Shown here piece after piece: positions 41,621-50,429 of a DNA stretch of 64,000 bases. The stretch is taken from NCBI GenBank assembly GCA_016901395.1, contig JAEAMQ010000089.1, positions 26,837 to 90,836 on the forward strand, read 5' to 3'. The position numbers and the translations under genes are program-made. Numbering within the stretch: position 1 is the stretch's first letter; every line of letters begins with the position of its first letter. The DNA is from Prevotella sp. (GTDB lineage Bacteria; Bacteroidota; Bacteroidia; Bacteroidales; Bacteroidaceae). The notes under the pieces are model-generated. The model worked only from the letters and a program-made list of their open reading frames with translations, was not told the origin of the DNA and made no database searches.

Positions 41621-43210
41621 ATGATACGTAAATTTGATTTCCTCATCATTGGAAGTGGTGTGGCAGGTATGAGTTTTGCGCTCAAGGTGGCCAATAGTGG
41701 CAAGGGAAAAGTAGCCTTGGTTTGCAAGACTACGCTTGACGAGGCTAATACAACCAAAGCGCAGGGAGGCATCGCTTCTGTGACCAATCTCAAGGTAGAC
41801 AATTTTGAAAAGCATATTGAAGACACGATAATCGCGGGCGACTACATCTCCGATCGTGCTGCCGTGGAGCATGTGGTGCGCAATGCGCCCGCCGCCATCG
41901 ATGACTTGGTGCGCTGGGGTGTGAACTTCGACAAGAAGGATGACGGCACTTACGACTTGCACCGAGAGGGCGGTCACAGCGAGTTTCGCATTCTTCACCA
42001 TGCCGACGACACTGGTTTTGAAATCCAACGAGGACTGATGGAGGCCGTCAGACACAACAAGAACATCACCATTCTCGAGAACCATTATGCGGTGGAAATC
42101 ATCACTCAGCACCACCTTGGCATCGAGGTGACACGCAAAACGCCCGACATCGAGTGCTATGGAGCCTATATCCTCGACCCCGACACCCAGAAAATCGACA
42201 CTATTCTTAGCCGCATCACACTGATGGCGACGGGCGGAACGGGTGCGGTCTACGCCACCACGTCCAACCCCACGATTGCTACGGGCGACGGCATCGCAAT
42301 GGTTTACCGCGCCAAGGGTACGGTGAAGGACATGGAGTTTGTGCAGTTTCACCCCACGGTGCTCTACAATCCTGCCGAGACCCATCCCGCATTCCTCATC
42401 ACTGAGGCCATGCGCGGCTACGGGGGCATACTGCGTCTGCCCAACGGCGAGGAGTTTATGCAGAAATATGACAAGCGACTCTCGCTGGCTCCACGCGACA
42501 TTGTGGCCCGCGCCATAGACCGCGAGATGAAACTCCACGGACTCAACCATGTGTGTCTCGACGTGACCCACAAGGACCCCGAGGAGACCAAGAAGCATTT
42601 CCCGCACATCTACGCCAAGTGTCTGTCTATCGGCATCGACATCACCAAGCAGTATATCCCTGTGTGTCCCAGTGCCCACTACATGTGTGGCGGCATTAAG
42701 GTCGACCTCAACGGCGAGAGTTCCATTAGCCGGTTGTATGCCGTGGGCGAATGCTCATGTACGGGATTGCATGGCGGCAACCGTCTGGCGAGCAACTCGC
42801 TCATCGAGGCGGTGGTCTATGCCAAATCGGCTGCTGAGCACGCTGTGCAGGTCATCGACCGCTATGAGTTCAACACGAAGGTGCCCGAATGGAACGACGA
42901 GGGTACGATGAGCAACGAGGAGAAGGTGCTCATCGCCCAAGACATGCGCGAGGTGGGACAGATCATGTCCAACTATGTGGGCATCGTGCGCAGCGACTTG
43001 CGTCTGCACCGTGCATGGAAACGCCTCGACCTGCTCTATGAGGAGACCGAGGAATTGTTCAAGCGGGTCAAGCCCACGAGCGACATCTGCGAGCTTCGCA
43101 ACATGATCAACGTGGGATACCTCATCACCCGACAAGCCATCGAGCGCAAGGAAAGTCGTGGACTGCACTACACCATTGACTATCCGAAGCATGCTTACGA
43201 CCAACGATAA
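41621..43210 (+). CDS. nadB: L-aspartate oxidase
   Basis: Flavoenzyme oxidising L-aspartate to iminoaspartate, first step of de novo NAD synthesis. 529 residues. FAD-binding GSGVAGMSFALKVA at the N-terminus, TKAQGGIASV, EGGHSEFRILHHAD, MATGGTGAVYATTSNP, MEFVQFHPTVLY, HYMCGGIKVDLNG and GLHGGNRLASNSLIEAVVYA are all standard NadB/SdhA-family blocks; the nad neighbours decide for NadB. First gene of nadB-nadA-nadC. Identification is secure. Confidence 0.97.
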   Translation: MIRKFDFLIIGSGVAGMSFALKVANSGKGKVALVCKTTLDEANTTKAQGGIASVTNLKVDNFEKHIEDTIIAGDYISDRAAVEHVVRNAPAAIDDLVRWGVNFDKKDDGTYDLHREGGHSEFRILHHADDTGFEIQRGLMEAVRHNKNITILENHYAVEIITQHHLGIEVTRKTPDIECYGAYILDPDTQKIDTILSRITLMATGGTGAVYATTSNPTIATGDGIAMVYRAKGTVKDMEFVQFHPTVLYNPAETHPAFLITEAMRGYGGILRLPNGEEFMQKYDKRLSLAPRDIVARAIDREMKLHGLNHVCLDVTHKDPEETKKHFPHIYAKCLSIGIDITKQYIPVCPSAHYMCGGIKVDLNGESSISRLYAVGECSCTGLHGGNRLASNSLIEAVVYAKSAAEHAVQVIDRYEFNTKVPEWNDEGTMSNEEKVLIAQDMREVGQIMSNYVGIVRSDLRLHRAWKRLDLLYEETEELFKRVKPTSDICELRNMINVGYLITRQAIERKESRGLHYTIDYPKHAYDQR

Positions 43211-43229
43211 CTCAAAAAACTCAATCATC

Positions 43230-44222
43230 ATGGTAGAACAGAAATGGAAGGAAAAGGGCTTCATCGATGAGCCGATTCCTCAAGGAATAGATATCAAGGC
43301 AGAAATCCGCCGGATGTGTAAGGAGAAAAACGCCATCATCATGGCCCATTATTACACGGAAAGCGAGGTACAGGACATTGCCGACTTCGTGGGCGACAGC
43401 CTGGCGCTGGCCCAGAAAGCTGCCGCCACCGATGCAAAGATCATTGTGATGTGTGGCGTTCACTTCATGGGCGAGACCAACAAGATACTTTGTCCGGAGA
43501 AGACGGTGCTGGTGCCCGACCTTAACGCGTCGTGCTCGCTGGCCGAAAGCTGTCCCGCCGACGAGTTCAAAAAGTTTGTCGAGGATCATCCGGGGCACAC
43601 TGTCATCAGCTATGTCAACACCACGGCAGCCACAAAAGCCGTGACCGACGTGGTGGTGACGAGCAGCAACGCCCGCCAGATTGTGGAGTCGTTCCCCGAA
43701 GACACCCCGATCATCTTCGGCCCTGACGAGAATTTGGGCGGCTATATCAACAGTCTCACGGGTCGTAACATGCTCCTCTGGCATGGTGCCTGCCATGTTC
43801 ACGAGAAGTTCTCTGTGGAGAAGATTCTCAAACTCAAGGCCGAACATCCCGGTGCCAAGATTTTGGCGCATCCCGAATGTAAGGGACCGGTGGTGAAATT
43901 GGCCGACAAGGTGGGTAGCACCGCGGCCCTGCTGAAGTACAGCATCGCCGACGACGCACAGGAATTTATCGTTGCCACCGAGAGCGGCATACTCCACGAG
44001 ATGCAGAAATCGGCCCCGCAGAAGACCTTTATCCCGGCTCCTCCCGACGACAGCACGTGCGCTTGCAACGAGTGCAACTTCATGAAACTCATCACCTTGC
44101 GCAAGCTCTACAACTGTCTGAAATATGAATGGCCCACCATCGAGGTGAGTCCCGAGGTGGCAGAAAAAGCCGTTCGCCCCATCAACCGCATGTTGGAAAT
44201 CTCGAAGAAGTTAGGTCTTTAA
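43230..44222 (+). CDS. nadA: Quinolinate synthase
   Basis: [4Fe-4S] enzyme condensing iminoaspartate with DHAP to quinolinate. 330 residues from the ATG at 43230 (MVEQKWKEKGFIDEPI); a longer frame that overlaps nadB was rejected. Cluster cysteines are in IIVMCGVHFMGETNKIL (near residue 80), around the ...LLWHGACHVHE segment, and in the C-terminal STCACNECNFMKLITL. IMAHYYTESEVQDIADFVGDS and IFGPDENLGGYI are also diagnostic. Starts 20 bases after nadB. Confidence 0.97.
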   Translation: MVEQKWKEKGFIDEPIPQGIDIKAEIRRMCKEKNAIIMAHYYTESEVQDIADFVGDSLALAQKAAATDAKIIVMCGVHFMGETNKILCPEKTVLVPDLNASCSLAESCPADEFKKFVEDHPGHTVISYVNTTAATKAVTDVVVTSSNARQIVESFPEDTPIIFGPDENLGGYINSLTGRNMLLWHGACHVHEKFSVEKILKLKAEHPGAKILAHPECKGPVVKLADKVGSTAALLKYSIADDAQEFIVATESGILHEMQKSAPQKTFIPAPPDDSTCACNECNFMKLITLRKLYNCLKYEWPTIEVSPEVAEKAVRPINRMLEISKKLGL

Positions 44223-44265
44223 GCCCAATCCATACGCCATATTATAATAGCAAATACCCATATCT

Positions 44266-45141
44266 ATGTTATCAGTAGACGAATTAAACGATAAACTCAT
44301 TGACCTTGCCTTCAGCGAAGACATCGGCGACGGCGACCATACGACCCTCTGTTGCATCCCCGCGGATGCGATGGGCGAAAGCAAACTCCTCATCAAGCAG
44401 GAAGGTATATTCGCAGGCATCCAGATAGCAAAGGAAGTGTTCCGTCGTTTCGACCCCGAACTCCAGGTGGAAGTGTTCATCGAGGACGGTGCCCACGTCA
44501 TGCCGGGCGACATTGTGATGAGCGTCAAGGGACGCGAGCAGAGCCTTCTCCAGACCGAACGGCTCATGCTCAACATCCTGCAGCGCATGAGCGGTATCGC
44601 AACGATGACCCATCGCTATCAACAGGCACTCATCGATGCCGGCACGAAGACCCGCGTCCTTGACACCAGAAAGACCACTCCGGGCATGCGAATGCTCGAA
44701 AAGGAAGCCGTGAAGATTGGCGGCGGCATGAACCACCGCATCGGTCTGTTCGACATGATACTCCTCAAGGACAACCATATCGACTTCTGTGGCGGCGTTC
44801 ACAATGCCATCTCACGCGCCAAGCAATATTGCAAGGATTATGGCAAGGACCTGAAGATTGAATGTGAGGTGCGCAATTTCAAGGAATTGGACGAGGCGTT
44901 GGCCGAGGGTTGCGACCGCATCATGTTTGACAACTTCACTCCTGAAGACACACGCAAGGCCGTGGAACTGGTCAATGGACGCTGCGAAACGGAGTCGAGC
45001 GGTGGCATCACCTTCGAGACCATGATTCCCTATGCCAAGGCCGGTGTCGACTTCATCTCGTTTGGAGCACTCACCCATAGCGTCAAAGGGCTGGACATGA
45101 GTTTCAAAGCGGCCGGAAGCGACAAATTAGTCATCAAATAG
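44266..45141 (+). CDS. nadC: Nicotinate-nucleotide diphosphorylase (quinolinate phosphoribosyltransferase)
   Basis: Converts quinolinate and PRPP to nicotinate mononucleotide. 291 residues. Visible blocks: AFSEDIGDGDHTTLCCIP, LLQTERLMLNILQRMSGIAT, VLDTRKTTPGMRMLEKEAV with the substrate-binding Arg/Lys, GGGMNHRIGLFDMILLKDNH, and ESSGGITFETM. 43 bases after nadA; completes the de novo NAD pathway from aspartate. Ends at a bidirectional terminator. Confidence 0.97.
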   Translation: MLSVDELNDKLIDLAFSEDIGDGDHTTLCCIPADAMGESKLLIKQEGIFAGIQIAKEVFRRFDPELQVEVFIEDGAHVMPGDIVMSVKGREQSLLQTERLMLNILQRMSGIATMTHRYQQALIDAGTKTRVLDTRKTTPGMRMLEKEAVKIGGGMNHRIGLFDMILLKDNHIDFCGGVHNAISRAKQYCKDYGKDLKIECEVRNFKELDEALAEGCDRIMFDNFTPEDTRKAVELVNGRCETESSGGITFETMIPYAKAGVDFISFGALTHSVKGLDMSFKAAGSDKLVIK

Positions 45142-45168
45142 GCCCTTACGTTGAGGCCTATCCAAAAT

Positions 45169-45216
45169 AAGCCGTGGTCATGAATGACGACAAATGTTCA
45201 TTCATGACCACGGCTT
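45169..45216. terminator. Bidirectional terminator between nadC and the MG2-like gene
   Basis: AGCCGTGGTCATGAATGA and TCATTCATGACCACGGCT form an 18-bp perfect stem with a ~10-base loop, followed by TTTT on the plus strand and a shorter A/T tract on the other side. It lies between two convergent units. Confidence 0.85.
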
Positions 45217-45230
45217 TTCTTATTCCATCC

Positions 45231-48086
45231 TTATTTCTGAATGAGGAATTTGCCATCAGAGGTCACTCCCGTGGCACTCACTTTCACACGTGATTCACGA
45301 CTGTTGTTATACACCGTGGTGTGAAATTCGCCCTTATCGTCGAGCTGGGCATTGGGATTCCAATACAGCGTACGGCGGTAATCGGTCGGCGACGAGGGCT
45401 TCATCTTGCTGTAGTCGGGACTATACTGCTGTTCGGGATAGGTGATTCCGGGCAGGATATAGCGCCGGTCGCGATAGGTGTAACGCTTGCCGTCGTCGGG
45501 AATGAGTTCGTAGACCAGCGTCACATCCTCCACATTGAGTTGCTCAGTGTGTGGGTCGGCATAGTTGCGAGGCTCATAATCGGTATAGAAACGGAAGTTC
45601 TTGATGCGCTTGAGGTGCAGATCATTGAACACAGACATTACCGACCGGTTCTTGATGCTTTCGATGGTGGAGCTGAAATTCTGGTAAAACGTGTAGTTGT
45701 CCAGCCGTGCCAGAATGTTGTAATCGCGCTTGCGGTTCATGTTGCCATACACCGTCACACAGGCAATCGGCGGGAAATTACCCATGTTGACCACTCCCCA
45801 CGACAGCCCTCGGTCTGTTGCCTCGTTGTAAAGGTCGTAGGCATCGATGACGTAGGCGGGCTTGGTGAAGTCCGTGGCACGCCTTCCCCTCCGGCGGGCC
45901 TCCACTTTTACGGTGCCCAGGGTGTGGTCGCCCTTCAGCTGTCCGTTTTCTGCCTCATCGCTAATGGCATCGGTCGGGAGCATCATGTCGGGCAGATGGG
46001 TCTGGTAATAGTTGTAGGGATGGGAGAAAACCGGATAGAACAGGTCACGCTTCACATAAAAATCCGGGTAAGATTCCTCATCCATCCGAGTCTTGTCAGT
46101 GCGTGATGTCAGTGCACGCTTGGCCGAATCCTTCGGCTCATAGGCCGTCATGAACAATACAGCCTTATCATAAAAAGGTGGAATCTGAAACGAGAAACGT
46201 CCTCCATTATGGGTTTTCTGCACCAAACCGGCCGTCTGTCCGTCCTTGGTTATCTCTGCTTCGACCAGCACTTCATTCTTCAAACTGCCATGATTTACCC
46301 CAAGGTTGGTCTCGATAGGCTGGTCGTCGGGATTGTCCTGCGTGTCGGTGGACTCGCTGATACCCAGCGCACTGTCATCGGTTTGTTCGTTGGAGTCGTC
46401 GGTATTCATGCTCATGGTGTACTGAGTGACATTTCCCACGGTCACCGCTTTTTCCGCATGCTCCAATCCTTCTTCTGCAACGCTCTTCTTATCATTGAGC
46501 TTGGAGATGTCGTTGATGGTGAGGAGATCCACGCCCAACTGCTTATTCACCGACCCCTCAATGGTCAGTGTCTTTTCCGGTTGATAGCGAATGGTTGCTT
46601 GTTTTATTTTTCCCCATCCCTGAGTGTTTTTGTTTGATTCAAACTCGGCATATTTACGCCATCCCTGCACCATCATCAGCAGGTCGAGAGCCTGCCGATG
46701 CTGTTCGTCGTCGCGCTCGAAATAGTAGGCCGGCGAAGCAATGAACCCCTGCAAATCGCTGGAGAGAAGCATGTCGGTCATCATGTTGCCATCGTCGAAA
46801 CTCGTGTCGTCGGTGCGGGTGTCGCGCACGCTCAGTGACACGGGCAGCCCCTTTATGTCTGTAGACAATGCCTTGACCGTCACCAGAATAGGCTCGTAAG
46901 CCTGATAGTCCAATTTATCTGTCGATATCTGCAGTGATTCTTCCTTGTCGTGATGATTAACAAAGAACAACCTGTCTGCCAGCACGTTACCATTGCTGTC
47001 ATAGACCTGCAACTCGTTGACACCTGTTGGAAGGACGTGGGTGTCTATGGAAATTGTTCCCGTGGCGGACAACCTCTTGAAATCATAGAGCTTTCCCCTG
47101 CACATCACTGCATAGCCTGCCGGTTGGATGCCGGTGTTCTGCAGCGTGAAACTCACCTGCTGGTCGCTGGCTGCCGACATCTGTCGTGTCACCACCACAC
47201 CGTGTTCCTGCGCCTTGGGCAGTTTGAAATCGAAATCGCTATTGTTCCATCGGAAGCTTACCTTGCCCCTGTTGCTGTCGGCCGATGGTGTAAAGTAGAG
47301 CACGCCACGTCCCATGTAGCTCGTCTTCACATCGTCCGAGCCATCGAGTCTGCCGGAGATGTCAACGGCCCTGCCGTCTTGGTCGACCACCTCAAAAGCC
47401 ACCCTGCTCTTCAGTCCCTGCACTAAGTGTCCGCCTTCGGGATAGAACCGACACACAATCTCCTTCTTGGGTGTCCACGGCATTTCCATTTTCGGACGCT
47501 TGTACATGTACTTCCCGTCATAGTCACCCACAGACTTAGGTTTGCTGTACACTGGCAACACCCTGCTATACAGTGACTTCCAATCTCGGTAATAGTCTTT
47601 TGCCATGCGGTCGTTGTAGAATCGATGACGGTCATCGATGGTGTATTCACGGTGGGAAACGTTGAAATTAAGCATCCATCGGGTATATGCACGAATCTCA
47701 TAATATCCACTATAGAGACTGTCTTTCAGTGCAAACTGCCCGCTCGTCATCCCCTTGTCGCTCACTACGATATGTTGGCGATCGACTACAAGACCGTCGG
47801 GCGAAAGCAATTCCACGTAGAGCAACTTGCTCATGTCTGTGGGCCTGTGGTCGTCGGCTCGCAACACATAGGCCTTATACCAGATGGTGTCACCGATAAA
47901 ATAGCAATTGTTATCAGTATGAACATAAATTTTCTCTTGAATCTGAGAATTGTTTTGGAAGCTTTGTTCCAAAGAGTCAAGTACATCGGCATATCCTATA
48001 ACAGATGTCGATGGCAAAAGAAAAAACAAAACCATTATCAACCAACGATAGCTTGTCGTACTTGTAGTTTGATAAAAATATGACAT
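45231..48086 (-). CDS. Large secreted protein with MG2-like and plug-like parts
   Basis: 951 residues from the ATG at 48086 (a longer start at 48143 would push the hydrophobic segment to about residue 35-50). Signal peptide around RWLIMVLFFLLPSTSVIGYA. The mature N-terminus holds an MG2-type motif, EKIYVHTDNNCYFIGDTIWYKAYV, followed by further Ig-like modules (SGYYEIRAYTRWML, VCRFYPEGGHLVQGLKSRVAFEV). The C-terminal third (about 720-950) includes VKVEARRRGRRATDF and AYVIDAYDLYNEATDRGLSWGVV, which looks like a TonB-receptor plug-type region, but no beta-barrel follows. Such proteins are common in Bacteroidota and poorly characterised. Function unknown. Confidence 0.8.
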   Translation of the reverse strand: MSYFYQTTSTTSYRWLIMVLFFLLPSTSVIGYADVLDSLEQSFQNNSQIQEKIYVHTDNNCYFIGDTIWYKAYVLRADDHRPTDMSKLLYVELLSPDGLVVDRQHIVVSDKGMTSGQFALKDSLYSGYYEIRAYTRWMLNFNVSHREYTIDDRHRFYNDRMAKDYYRDWKSLYSRVLPVYSKPKSVGDYDGKYMYKRPKMEMPWTPKKEIVCRFYPEGGHLVQGLKSRVAFEVVDQDGRAVDISGRLDGSDDVKTSYMGRGVLYFTPSADSNRGKVSFRWNNSDFDFKLPKAQEHGVVVTRQMSAASDQQVSFTLQNTGIQPAGYAVMCRGKLYDFKRLSATGTISIDTHVLPTGVNELQVYDSNGNVLADRLFFVNHHDKEESLQISTDKLDYQAYEPILVTVKALSTDIKGLPVSLSVRDTRTDDTSFDDGNMMTDMLLSSDLQGFIASPAYYFERDDEQHRQALDLLMMVQGWRKYAEFESNKNTQGWGKIKQATIRYQPEKTLTIEGSVNKQLGVDLLTINDISKLNDKKSVAEEGLEHAEKAVTVGNVTQYTMSMNTDDSNEQTDDSALGISESTDTQDNPDDQPIETNLGVNHGSLKNEVLVEAEITKDGQTAGLVQKTHNGGRFSFQIPPFYDKAVLFMTAYEPKDSAKRALTSRTDKTRMDEESYPDFYVKRDLFYPVFSHPYNYYQTHLPDMMLPTDAISDEAENGQLKGDHTLGTVKVEARRRGRRATDFTKPAYVIDAYDLYNEATDRGLSWGVVNMGNFPPIACVTVYGNMNRKRDYNILARLDNYTFYQNFSSTIESIKNRSVMSVFNDLHLKRIKNFRFYTDYEPRNYADPHTEQLNVEDVTLVYELIPDDGKRYTYRDRRYILPGITYPEQQYSPDYSKMKPSSPTDYRRTLYWNPNAQLDDKGEFHTTVYNNSRESRVKVSATGVTSDGKFLIQK

Positions 48087-48181
48087 GGTATATAAAATTA
48101 GTTTAGATTGCAAGCAAATTGCATGCAATGAGATAGATTTCATCTAATAAATAGACGACAGACATCATCTAAAGTTTAATT

Positions 48182-48189
48182 CAAAAGTA
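48182..48189 (-). promoter_or_regulatory. -7 box of the MG2-like gene
   Basis: TACTTTTG on the minus strand, about 95 bases before the chosen ATG at 48086 and about 40 before the alternative at 48143, so it does not decide between them. Confidence 0.5.
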
Positions 48190-48207
48190 ATGAAAAATAC
48201 AAATTTT

Positions 48208-48570
48208 TATATTCTCGGTTGAGAGAAAAATGCATCGTTTTCACCGTGCTAAGATGAAGTTTCCAGGCTATTTTACCCATTTGGATGGGGCGAAACATGC
48301 TTTTTGGGACGTTTTTTGGCTTTTTTACGCTACCAAAAGGCCCAAATCGTCTTGCGATAAGGTGCTAATCGCAGTGCGATTAGATAGTATTCGTGATGCG
48401 ATTAGATAGTAATCGCAATGCCTTAATTTGTCAATATATTACAAGATGCTGGTTATCAGCGGTTTAATCTTTGCCGCATTTTGTTTCATTTTTCGCCCAG
48501 TCAAGCACTCGTTTCTTGCCAGACTCTGTTTTCAGCACCTTTCTTCAAATTCTTTCAACAAGAATTTTTA
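48208..48570. repeat. Dispersed ~365-base element, copy 2 (with 22-bp array)
   Basis: Pairs with 31210-31575. GCGAT (48354), TTGTCAATA (48428) and TCTTTCAAC (48551) match copy 1 at the same relative positions. It occupies nearly the whole gap between the MG2-like gene's promoter and the cyclophilin stop. Confidence 0.85.
48354..48416. repeat. 22-bp tandem units, copy 2 core
   Basis: GCGAT starts units at 48354, 48376 and 48398 (22-bp period). The best unit, TGCGATTAGATAGTAATCGC, is a palindrome with 8-base arms TGCGATTA/TAATCGCA around GATAG. Confidence 0.85.
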
Positions 48571-48592
48571 GTTCTTCATGCGATGGAAGGGA

Positions 48593-49303
48593 TTATCTGA
48601 GAAGGGTGGCTTTTATGATTTTGACATCTTCCACGGGGCGGTCGTAATCGTCGGTATCCACGAAATCAATGTCTCTCACCACATTCAATCCTTCTACCAC
48701 CTCGCCGAAAACAGTATATTGCCCGTCGAGGTGGGGAGTGCCACCGTATTTCATATAGTGGTCACGAATCTCTGGTGTCAGTTGAATCTTGCCTTCGGTT
48801 TTTTCGTTGAGTTTGGTCTGCACACGGTCGAGGCCCATCGTGCTGAATGTGCTGCCGTAGACAATATAGAACTGCGCTGCCGACGATGCACGTTCGGGGT
48901 TGTCGTGGTCACCCTCACGGGCTGCGGCCAGTGCCCCCCGCTTATGGTAAAACTGCGGATAGACAATCTCAGCCGGAATCTTATATTCGAGGTCATACTC
49001 GCCCACAGAGTCGCCGGGCTTGGCGTGACGCGTGGTGGAATCGCCGGTCTGAATCATAAAATCGGCAATGACACGATGCCATAAGATACCGTCGTAATAA
49101 CCCTCTTTCACTAATTTCAGAAGATTGTCACGGTGGTGTGGTGTCTCGTTGTATAGTTCCACGATGATGCGTCCCTTAGTGGTCTCGAATAAAACTTGAC
49201 GACGGGTTGTGGCAGAAGCACTGTCAACTATATTGTCTGGGGTTTGGGCCAGCAGCGGAAGGCTGAAAACCATCAGGATGATAAATAATAAATGTTGTTT
49301 CAT
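48593..49303 (-). CDS. Cyclophilin-type peptidyl-prolyl isomerase, exported
   Basis: 236 residues with a signal peptide (MKQHLLFIILMVFSLPLLA). The cyclophilin domain covers most of the protein: RIIVELYNETPHHRDNLLKLV, YDGILWHRVIADFMIQTGDS (catalytic His-Arg in FHRV-like WHRV), GALAAAREGDHDNPERASSAAQFYIVYG and QYTVFGEVVEGLNVVRDI. The usual FHRVI is WHRVI here. It would assist folding in the periplasm. Single gene. Confidence 0.94.
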   Translation of the reverse strand: MKQHLLFIILMVFSLPLLAQTPDNIVDSASATTRRQVLFETTKGRIIVELYNETPHHRDNLLKLVKEGYYDGILWHRVIADFMIQTGDSTTRHAKPGDSVGEYDLEYKIPAEIVYPQFYHKRGALAAAREGDHDNPERASSAAQFYIVYGSTFSTMGLDRVQTKLNEKTEGKIQLTPEIRDHYMKYGGTPHLDGQYTVFGEVVEGLNVVRDIDFVDTDDYDRPVEDVKIIKATLLR

Positions 49304-49418
49304 TTGTACTTAAACCTCTAAATCTTGTGTAAAAGTAAGAAATAATATTGAATACAATCCTAATTTTCCGCAATAATATTAAATTTTAATATAATACGTT
49401 TCGCGTTTGTGAAAAATC

Positions 49419-49449
49419 TTTGCGGTTTAAGATAAATAGATTAAATTTG
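49419..49449 (+). promoter_or_regulatory. Promoter of the exporter operon
   Basis: -33 TTTG at 49419-49422 and -7 TAAATTTG at 49442-49449, separated by 19 bases, match the Bacteroidota consensus. The first gene starts 92 bases downstream (ATG 49542), leaving an untranslated leader of about 85 bases. Confidence 0.75.
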
Positions 49450-49541
49450 CATGAAGTTATTGTAAAACATCAACCTAATAATGTATGACAAGTCCTGGAA
49501 AACTATTTTCGGACAAGCCATTACACTATAAACTTGAAGAA

Positions 49542-50414
49542 ATGAATAAGAAAATCCTCATTCCTCTGATTGCAGTCATCATGCTGTTGGCTGGTGGATT
49601 GGTATGGCTTTATCTCAATCTGGATAAGCAAAAGCAGCAGAATAAGGAAATGGTACAGTTGGCCGAACTTGACAAAAAAGAAATGGAAAATGAGTATCAG
49701 CAGTTTGCCAATCAGTACAGCGAGATGAAGACCCAGATCAACAACGACTCGATAGTGGCCCAGCTGACACAAGAGCAGGAGCGCACTCAGCGTCTTCTCA
49801 AGGAATTGCAGGATACCAAGAGTACGGATGCCAGGGAGATAGCCCGGCTCAAGCGGGAGCTGGCCACGGTGAGAGCCGTGCTCCGCAGCTATGTCATTGA
49901 GATAGATTCGCTAAATCGTCTTAATCAGAATCTTACCGCTGAAAACACCCGTATCCGCGGCCAATATGAGGAAGCCAACAAGCAGATAGCCGGACTGAGC
50001 ACCGAGAAACAGAGTCTCTCGGAGAAAGTGGCTATTGCTGCACAGCTCGATGCCGTGGGCATCAGCATGACCGGACTGGACAAGCGCAACAAGGCTACTA
50101 CAAAACTAAGAAAGGCCAAGGCCCTGCAGGTGAACTTCTCATTGGCCAAAAACGTCACGGCACAGAGCGGAGTGAAGACCGTCTATGTAAGAATCAACAC
50201 GCCGACAGGCGATTTGTTGGGTGGAGCCGGAACTTTTGCGTATGAAAACAAGACGCTGGAATGTTCCATGAAACGAAGTGTAGAATATGGCGGTAAAGAG
50301 ACACCGGTGACATTGTATTATACAATCAATCAGGCTTTGCAAGGCGGCACCTATCGGGTGAGTATCTTTGCTGATGGTAATATGATAGGAAGCAATAGCT
50401 TCGTATTAGAATAG
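49542..50414 (+). CDS. Membrane-anchored coiled-coil protein heading the exporter operon
   Basis: 290 residues from the ATG at 49542; an upstream in-frame start (49485) adds a hydrophilic stretch before the membrane segment and was rejected. One membrane segment (about 4-24, ILIPLIAVIMLLAGGLVWLYL), then a long coiled coil (about 25-175), and a beta-rich C-terminal domain (about 195-290: LQVNFSLAKNVTAQSGVKTVYV, LYYTINQALQGGTYRVSIF). I do not recognise a named family. It lies 15 bases upstream of the TolC gene under the same promoter, so it probably works with the exporter. Confidence 0.8.
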   Translation: MNKKILIPLIAVIMLLAGGLVWLYLNLDKQKQQNKEMVQLAELDKKEMENEYQQFANQYSEMKTQINNDSIVAQLTQEQERTQRLLKELQDTKSTDAREIARLKRELATVRAVLRSYVIEIDSLNRLNQNLTAENTRIRGQYEEANKQIAGLSTEKQSLSEKVAIAAQLDAVGISMTGLDKRNKATTKLRKAKALQVNFSLAKNVTAQSGVKTVYVRINTPTGDLLGGAGTFAYENKTLECSMKRSVEYGGKETPVTLYYTINQALQGGTYRVSIFADGNMIGSNSFVLE

Positions 50415-50429
50415 GTAAAATATGATATT

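Noticed and set aside
41609..42679. 356-codon minus-strand frame
   Set aside because: Antisense shadow of nadB; composition mirrors the coding strand.
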